Source: F23-B02 sp963625655 (lineage in GTDB: Bacteria; Bacillota; Clostridia; Oscillospirales; Oscillospiraceae). From it: 64,000 nucleotides of DNA. Position numbers and translations under genes: made by a program. Below are positions 59,321 to 64,000 of this stretch, piece after piece. Below the pieces are notes generated by a model. The model searched no databases, was not told where the DNA came from, and saw only the letters and a program-made list of their open reading frames with translations. The stretch's first letter is position 1. The number at the start of each line of letters is the position of its first letter. The stretch lies in contig CAVFTS010000006.1 of NCBI GenBank assembly GCA_963625655.1, positions 1 through 64,000 on the forward strand, given 5' to 3'.

Positions 59321-59359
59321 ACAAAAATTACGCCGCGCCAGCACATGGGGCGGCGTAAC
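59321..59359 (-). terminator. Attenuating terminator between precursor and adenylate-forming gene
   Basis: On the minus strand TTACGCCGC, loop, GCGGCGTAA followed by TTTTTG. It would leave the precursor transcript in excess over the downstream enzyme, as is usual for RiPP operons. Confidence 0.7.
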
Positions 59360-59479
59360 TATAAGAAGTGGAGCCTAAATTCGTCAGCGTTTAAGGAGCA
59401 ATTAACTGACAAATCACTGTTTTATAAGGCAGAAAATGCCACTAAGAAAGCGAATACTAAGTAAAGCAATATTATTCGT

Positions 59480-59668
59480 TCATTTGGGAACATTAGCCTT
59501 CCATGCTGTGCAAGTCTCTTGGCAAGTGGTTTGACAACCATTAACACACGCACCTTCACAACTACCAGAACATCCGCCAAAGGCATAAACCGGAGCCGGC
59601 TGAAGTACGGTGGGACGCAGGGCAAGCCTGATAGATTCAATGAGCTTCTCAGAAAGATCAAACATCAT
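59480..59668 (-). CDS. Cys-rich RiPP precursor peptide (six-Cys, C-X3-C periodic)
   Basis: 62 residues. Leader about 1-31 (MMFDLSEKLIESIRLALRPT start) and core beginning GGCSGSCEGACVNGCQTTCQ: Cys at 33, 37, 41, 45, 49 and 53, all spaced by exactly three residues, then TAWKANVPK. Such regular Cys arrays next to a radical SAM/SPASM enzyme are typical of sactipeptide or ranthipeptide precursors. A Gly-Gly before the first Cys could be a leader-cleavage site. AGGAGG precedes two adjacent ATGs (59668 and 59665). No family name can be assigned with certainty. Confidence 0.85.
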   Translation of the reverse strand: MMFDLSEKLIESIRLALRPTVLQPAPVYAFGGCSGSCEGACVNGCQTTCQETCTAWKANVPK

Positions 59669-59673
59669 AATTT

Positions 59674-59679
59674 CCTCCT
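59674..59679 (-). promoter_or_regulatory. Strong RBS of the precursor gene
   Basis: AGGAGG, 8 bases before the second ATG (59665) and 5 before the first; preceded by TATAGT (about 59691-59686), a possible -10 of an internal promoter for the precursor. Confidence 0.5.
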
Positions 59680-59830
59680 TATACTATACTTTTTGATATT
59701 ATTTAACTGCCATTTAGCAGTGCTCCTCTAGGTCAAATGCGCACAATAGTACGCTATGTATAGGTAAACCATATTTCGAGCAATTATTTCTAAGGGACAT
59801 TATTGCCGAGAGACCGAAGGAAAAAGCTGA

Positions 59831-60970
59831 TTAAGCTTCCTCATTATTTCCCTCGTAATTCAGGCTTTCACAGTCGATTGTTTGAACCTTAAGAATACTG
59901 CGTATAAGTGCCTGCTCCTCACTCTCATTGAGCTTTAGTGCGCCTTTTTCCCATTCAAGTGCCTTGAGTTTGGCGGTGGCTGCAAAAACAATTCTCCTAT
60001 GAAGACATTCAACATCGCTGACGGAAAATCTGCTGCCGGTATTGGAGTAATTTGCACCCTCACAGCGAGGACAAATAGGGAGATAGTAGCAATGTCTACA
60101 GCGCATGTCAAGTTTTTCAGGGGAAACTTCATCGGATAAGTCTGCATCCTTCAGTTTGATGGCTTTTTCGCCAACAGATATGGGAGCAAATAGTTGACAG
60201 GGATAGCACTCGCCTTGAGTATCATAACAGTGCATATATCTGCCGCTACCACAGTAGCGATGAAGAGAGGGATTGGGATGACTTAAAACATCGATTTTTG
60301 CATCAAACATTGTACATTTTTGGGCTTCTGGGTGTTCAAGATAATAATCAATAAGCAAATTCAGTTGTTCTCCGAGTATTTTTGCGTATTTTGAATCCGA
60401 CCAATCGATGCCCTCTGCGCAATTGCAACTCACATTGAAGCCCAATTCTGTTAAAAAAATCACGCTTTCTGATAAGTAGGGCAAAGATTCTTTCGAAATT
60501 GTCATCTTTACGCTCTGATTAGGATAGGTTTTTAGAAAGAAGTCTATATCGATTCTTGAAAAACTGTTTGAACGATTGATATTATGTGCACGCTCCGTAC
60601 CATCGAGACTGATTCCGCATGTAAAGATTTCTCTATGGACTTTCAGCCATTCCTGTATCTCGCCATGCACCAGCGTGCCATTTGTTGTTGTGAAGAACTG
60701 AATACCTTCTGTACCGTACTCATTGCAAACATAGTCCACAATGCGTTTCATCAGATCAAAGTTCAGAAATGGTTCCCCACCAAATAAATCTATAATAACA
60801 GGGACTTCCATATCTCGCCCTGTTAGCTCATTGTCTAAAATTTCTTTGGCTGTCTCAAAGCTCATGTTCTTAGGAGCTTTATTGTGTTCATAACAATAAA
60901 CACAACTGAGATTGCAGTTCTCAGTTAATAATAAAGTGATTGTTTTCGCAAAATCCTTCATAATTGTCAA
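59831..60970 (-). CDS. Radical SAM/SPASM peptide maturase
   Basis: 379 residues. CNLSCVYC near the N terminus is the CxxxCxxC of the SAM cluster; IIDLFGGEPFLN follows. The C-terminal SPASM domain has CGSGRYMHCYDTQGECYPC and CRHCYYLPICPRC plus a final C, ligands for two auxiliary clusters. It is expected to form thioether (S-C) links on Cys of the peptide at 59480. The TTG at 60970 lies eight bases after GGAGGG; the ATG at 60961 is a fallback start. It is the first gene of the operon. Confidence 0.9.
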   Translation of the reverse strand: MTIMKDFAKTITLLLTENCNLSCVYCYEHNKAPKNMSFETAKEILDNELTGRDMEVPVIIDLFGGEPFLNFDLMKRIVDYVCNEYGTEGIQFFTTTNGTLVHGEIQEWLKVHREIFTCGISLDGTERAHNINRSNSFSRIDIDFFLKTYPNQSVKMTISKESLPYLSESVIFLTELGFNVSCNCAEGIDWSDSKYAKILGEQLNLLIDYYLEHPEAQKCTMFDAKIDVLSHPNPSLHRYCGSGRYMHCYDTQGECYPCQLFAPISVGEKAIKLKDADLSDEVSPEKLDMRCRHCYYLPICPRCEGANYSNTGSRFSVSDVECLHRRIVFAATAKLKALEWEKGALKLNESEEQALIRSILKVQTIDCESLNYEGNNEEA

Positions 60971-61049
60971 TACGGAATCCCTCCACATTCTCAAGAAAAT
61001 TCCCAAGAAAGGCTATTGTTGGTGCGCCTTTTTGATGCAACTGGCTACT

Positions 61050-61069
61050 AAAGTACAGGTTTGTAACCA
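61050..61069 (+). repeat. 20-bp inverted repeat, left copy
   Basis: AAAGTACAGGTTTGTAACCA, identical to the reverse complement of 61183-61202, 113 bp apart. The pair brackets the region between the RiPP operon and the recombinase gene. Confidence 0.75.
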
Positions 61070-61182
61070 GTCGCCAACAAAATACCAATATATCAGCATC
61101 TAAAGTTTATCATTTTATTAATAATAACATACCAAGAATTAAAAAGCAACCAATTTCGCCGTTCTATCGCATAACATCTTGG

Positions 61183-61202
61183 TGGTTACAAACCTGTACT
61201 TT
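61183..61202 (-). repeat. 20-bp inverted repeat, right copy
   Basis: Perfect inverted copy of 61050-61069. It overlaps the last codons and stop of the serine recombinase gene, so it could be a recombination (res/att-like) site or the end of an inserted element. Confidence 0.75.
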
Positions 61203-61791
61203 GTTCTCCATTCTGCGTTGCCCATTTTTTGAATGTTCTATGCGTAATGCCGAGCCTTGCAGCAGCGGCGCGAGCGGACAGTTCACCCTTGCACCATGCT
61301 TCGAGCACTGCCGGAAAATCCGGCGGTTTTTCTTTAGGCTTCCGACCGAACTTAACGTCTCTTGCTTTTGCCGCAGCAATTCCCTCAGCCTGACGCTGAC
61401 GGATGAACTCACGCTCGGACTGCGCCACATAAGAAAGCAGCTGCAGAACGATATCCGCTATCAGCGTACCGGTCAGATCATTCGTTTTTCTAGTATCCAG
61501 CAACGGCATGTCCAGCACAACAATCGCCACACACTTTTTCTTTGTAATCATGCGCCACTGCTCCAGAATTTCCGCATAGTTTCTCCCGAGACGGTCGATA
61601 CTCTTGATAACAAGAAGATCGCCGTCTTTTAATTTGCGCATAAGCCGCCGGTACTGCATGCGTTCAAAGTCCTTGCCGGATTGCTTATCAACATAAACGT
61701 TCTTTTCCGCAATTCCGAACTCTGTAAGTGCGATAATTTGTCTCTGCTCGTTCTGCTCCTTTGTAGATACTCTTGCGTAACCGTATTCCAT
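61186..61791 (-). CDS. Serine recombinase (resolvase/invertase type)
   Basis: 201 residues. YARVSTKEQNEQRQIIAL carries the catalytic Ser; IKSIDRLGRNY and the SEREFIRQRQAEGIAAAKARGV-like E-helix follow; a short C-terminal HTH (LSARAAAARLGITHRTFKKW) binds DNA. Small, so a resolvase/invertase rather than a large integrase. Start ATG at 61791 near GGAGG. It may act on the flanking 20-bp repeats. Confidence 0.93.
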   Translation of the reverse strand: MEYGYARVSTKEQNEQRQIIALTEFGIAEKNVYVDKQSGKDFERMQYRRLMRKLKDGDLLVIKSIDRLGRNYAEILEQWRMITKKKCVAIVVLDMPLLDTRKTNDLTGTLIADIVLQLLSYVAQSEREFIRQRQAEGIAAAKARDVKFGRKPKEKPPDFPAVLEAWCKGELSARAAAARLGITHRTFKKWATQNGEQSTGL

Positions 61792-61939
61792 ATGCTGACC
61801 TCCAATCTATCGGTTAGATAAATTGTAAGCCAGTCACCAAGAATCACAAATTAACTCATTTGGGATAATTATAACTCAAAAGGGTTAAGCTTTTCAAGAG
61901 CTTTCCGATATGCTTTTCCTGTATAAAGGGGAGAGAATC

Positions 61940-62182
61940 ATGAATATCGGGGAAGCAGTCAAAGAAAGAATCATCGGTCTGTGCAGAGAACGGGATATTT
62001 CCATCAATAAGCTGTGCAGTATGAGCGGCGTTACGCAATCGACGGTAAATAATATCGTCAGTGGGCGAAATAACAGTGCAACTATTTCTACCATCAAAAA
62101 ACTGTGTGACGGCCTTGGCATTACGATTCAGGATTTTTTCAATGCCGATGTGTTTGCAAACCTGGATCAGGAAGTCGAGTAA
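61940..62182 (+). CDS. Small XRE-type helix-turn-helix regulator
   Basis: 80 residues: MNIGEAVKERIIGLCRERDIS, SGVTQSTVNNIVSGRNNSATIS and a short tail; an HTH_26-like Cro/CI domain. ATG at 61940 follows GGGGAGAG. Divergent from the recombinase gene, probably its local regulator or a control gene of the mobile element. Confidence 0.85.
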   Translation: MNIGEAVKERIIGLCRERDISINKLCSMSGVTQSTVNNIVSGRNNSATISTIKKLCDGLGITIQDFFNADVFANLDQEVE

Positions 62183-62220
62183 AAAACGGCGGCAGGGATT
62201 GCTCCCCGCCGCCGTGTCAA

Positions 62221-62597
62221 TTATGCGCAGATCAGATCATTATTGACAATCTCCGTTGCCGCCGCTCGAACGGCATTCATGCGCTCACCCACAGCATTTG
62301 GTTTTCTGCTTTTAGTTTTTCTGTGATCCCATCCTTTTCGGACAGCTCCTTTACCAGCCGAGAGAACATTTCCCCCGCCTTACGGTCAATATCGGCAAGA
62401 TAGCTGTTCAACTTGCCGCCGGTGAGCAGCGTTGCATAGGTCGCCCCGCGATGCTCCTTCAGGTAACGACGATGCCGCTGACCCCATATGCCGATGGGCT
62501 TTTCCTCTTGAGCAGGTAGTCTCAAATCCGGCAGATAGTAATCTCCGTGCAAGGTGTAGCTGATACCGGTTTTCTCGTCTGTAATGTGCTTTTTCAC
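62221..62597 (-). pseudogene. Frameshifted TnpV protein gene
   Basis: The open frame (62277-62597, 106 residues) carries YYLPDLRLPAQEEKPIGIWGQRHRRYLKEHRGA and KLKAENQMLW, the TnpV signature of Clostridial mobile elements, but stops at 62277. The next frame continues MNAVRAAATEIVNNDLICA to a stop at 62221, the expected TnpV C terminus, so one base is missing near 62283. TnpV function is unknown; the gene is probably damaged here. Confidence 0.7.
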
Positions 62598-62606
62598 TGT
62601 GTGTTC

Positions 62607-63860
62607 CTACCTCTCATAATCTTTATTTTTTAAGCGCTTTGCACGCTCTGGGGTTTGCATTTTGGGTGCGGAAATCGCCTCATATTCGATGCTCTTTTCC
62701 TGCTTCTTGAAGCGTTCGAGAACACCGTCAATGAATTCCTTGACCGTCTTTGGAGCGGCTTTCAGCGCTTCAAGATATGGTCTGCATTTCTCCGTCAGCT
62801 CGGACAGCGCCGATCTGAGCCGTGAAACCTCAGACTGCAGCGACCATATCTGACGGGACAGGCTTCGGTTTTCCTCTCTCAGGCGTTCTGTTTCGCTCTC
62901 TGCCGAATAGCTGCGCTTTGCCAGCGTGGTCAGCTTTTTATAGTCCTCCGCAGACACTGTATATTTGCCCGTAATGGATTTCTTGCCGGAGGTTTCAATC
63001 TCATTAAAGGTCATAAACGCTTTATGATTGCTGTCATAGCGAAGCTGCTCATTGTCGATTCTTTCGGTAAGCTCCGAAAGGCGTTTCTCATCCTGCTTGA
63101 TTTTATATTCCAGCGGTGTCAGATTCTCGGCTGTACTGCCGCGCTCTCCACGGGAAAAGCCGGTGAAGCCCGCCTCCTGCATATACTCGAAAAATCTATC
63201 CTGCAGGATACTGTAAGATGCGTGATAGACCTGCTTTCCCCTGCTGTTCATAATTGGCTTGCCGTCTTCGTCAACCGCCTTTTCAGACCGCCATTTCTTT
63301 GAATGGCTGACTTGATGAATGACCTCTTTGACCTTTCCCACAAGTGCGGGATCTTTGCAGCGCTTCGACCAACGCACCTCTTTATCCACGACGGGCAAAG
63401 CCATAACATGAAGATGATAGTGGTAGACAGGTCTGCCGTACTTCTCGGAAACGGCAATGTTCAGCTCGTCGGCATGCATCACGGCGGAGATGATATTGCC
63501 CCTGCCGTATATCTTTTCGGCAAAGTGAAACGCCGCCTCATAAAAGCGGCAGGCATATTCATAGCCGCCGCTGCGCTCGAAATAATCCGTGTTTACATCT
63601 AAAATCATCTCGTCAAAAACCTTTGAGTCCGGCTTCAAGCCTTTCAGCGAAACCGTGCCGGCGGCAATCAGTTTGTCAAGTTTTTCATTATATGTCAGCT
63701 CACCGCAGCCCTTGAATCTTACATTCATCGGGGTGCGGGAGAGGTCAACATTCATATTTTCATAACTTTTGTTTTTTCGTTCAATGTGCCGCTCGAATTT
63801 ACCCACCGATGCCCTCGTGCGGGTTTCAATGCGAGCGACGCAGAAATTTTCTTTTGCCAT
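62607..63860 (-). CDS. MobV-family relaxase (Mob/Pre)
   Basis: 417 residues. N-terminal relaxase (about 1-210) starting MAKENFCVARIETRTRASVG with YHYHLHVMALPVV as the HxH-type metal site; C-terminal coiled coil (about 240-380). MobV relaxases nick oriT and lead mobilisation of small plasmids and elements by a helper conjugation system. It is nine bases upstream of tnpV, and the candidate oriT lies just upstream of its start. Confidence 0.93.
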   Translation of the reverse strand: MAKENFCVARIETRTRASVGKFERHIERKNKSYENMNVDLSRTPMNVRFKGCGELTYNEKLDKLIAAGTVSLKGLKPDSKVFDEMILDVNTDYFERSGGYEYACRFYEAAFHFAEKIYGRGNIISAVMHADELNIAVSEKYGRPVYHYHLHVMALPVVDKEVRWSKRCKDPALVGKVKEVIHQVSHSKKWRSEKAVDEDGKPIMNSRGKQVYHASYSILQDRFFEYMQEAGFTGFSRGERGSTAENLTPLEYKIKQDEKRLSELTERIDNEQLRYDSNHKAFMTFNEIETSGKKSITGKYTVSAEDYKKLTTLAKRSYSAESETERLREENRSLSRQIWSLQSEVSRLRSALSELTEKCRPYLEALKAAPKTVKEFIDGVLERFKKQEKSIEYEAISAPKMQTPERAKRLKNKDYER

Positions 63861-63902
63861 CTGTTTTCACTTCCTTCCCAATGGCAAATTTTACAGAGCC
63901 GC

Positions 63903-63932
63903 GGTTACACAACTTTTTCAAAGTGTGTAACC
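63903..63932 (-). other. Candidate oriT hairpin
   Basis: GGTTACACAACTTT, TTC, AAAGTGTGTAACC: nearly perfect inverted repeat 43-72 bp upstream of the MobV gene, followed on the minus strand by GTGTAACC-preceding CATAGTGGG sequence typical in MobV oriT regions. The nick site cannot be assigned. 63945-64000 has no gene I can support. Confidence 0.6.
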
Positions 63933-64000
63933 CACTATGACACTTTCAGCGCTTCGGCTGCAAAGCTGTCGTGGGCTCTCCGAGGGGGATGCTGAGCGCA

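Noticed and set aside
1..64000. CRISPR array or classical defence system
   Set aside because: No regularly spaced direct repeats, Cas, restriction or known defence genes; the AlbA/Schlafen-like protein alone is not enough.

Overview
The window (about 64 kb, GC-rich genes separated by AT-richer spacers) looks like the chromosome of an anaerobic gut-type Clostridia, most likely Oscillospiraceae/Ruminococcaceae. The evidence is Gram-positive housekeeping genes with strong AGGAGG ribosome binding sites, a Rex redox repressor, a monomeric [FeFe] hydrogenase, an ECF folate S-component, M29 peptidase, HflX, MnmE, a long HPF, many zinc-ribbon membrane proteins, and Clostridial mobile genes (TnpV, MobV). 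The taxonomic call is an inference from gene content.

Region 1 (0-40.6 kb) is mostly core genome: rpsF-ssb-rpsR; a coiled-coil membrane protein; an M29 aminopeptidase; LRR proteins; hpf; prmA; a sugar-nucleotidyltransferase-like gene; a GreA-like factor; hflX; rpmE; mntP with a VTT protein; PAP2 with FHA; three zinc-ribbon membrane proteins; the hydrogenase; a compact folate block of two fusion genes plus folT; mnmE; rex; a trmB-exoA-dusB-sigma-antisigma run of overlapping genes; tRNA-Val; an ISL3 remnant; an MFS transporter; a hydrolase; an EF-G/TetM-like GTPase fused to a NYN/YacP domain; a YlmH-like protein; a solitary 28-residue membrane peptide under its own promoter with two tandem dyads; and rsmE.

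Region 2 (40.9-53.0 kb) is an accessory metabolic island. A minus-strand run of eleven genes contains hypA, hypB, a CooC-type ATPase, Mrp, three iron-sulfur proteins, an MFS transporter, a SnoaL-like protein and two proteins I do not recognise. Next to it are a TetR regulator and, divergently, an old-yellow-enzyme-type iron-sulfur flavoenzyme followed by an iron-type alcohol dehydrogenase. Six GAA-N4-TTC dyads lie around the TetR gene, two of them immediately downstream of good -10 boxes of the two operons, so the whole island looks like one regulon. No nickel enzyme is in the window although three nickel or metallocluster maturation proteins are; the substrate is unknown.

Region 3 (53.3-64 kb) is mobile or accessory, with lower GC: an XRE regulator, att-like sequence with integrase-arm-like repeats, an AlbA/Schlafen-like ATPase regulator, a DUF6273-like protein, then a probable RiPP locus on the minus strand. 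The RiPP locus comprises a radical SAM/SPASM enzyme, a 62-residue precursor whose core has six cysteines in perfect C-X3-C spacing, a hairpin terminator, a complete adenylate-forming enzyme and a small membrane protein. It is followed by a serine recombinase, an XRE regulator, a frameshifted tnpV, a MobV relaxase and an oriT-like hairpin, that is, a mobilisable element running off the right end. The RiPP locus with its adenylating enzyme and the TetR/nickel island are the best candidates for undescribed systems.
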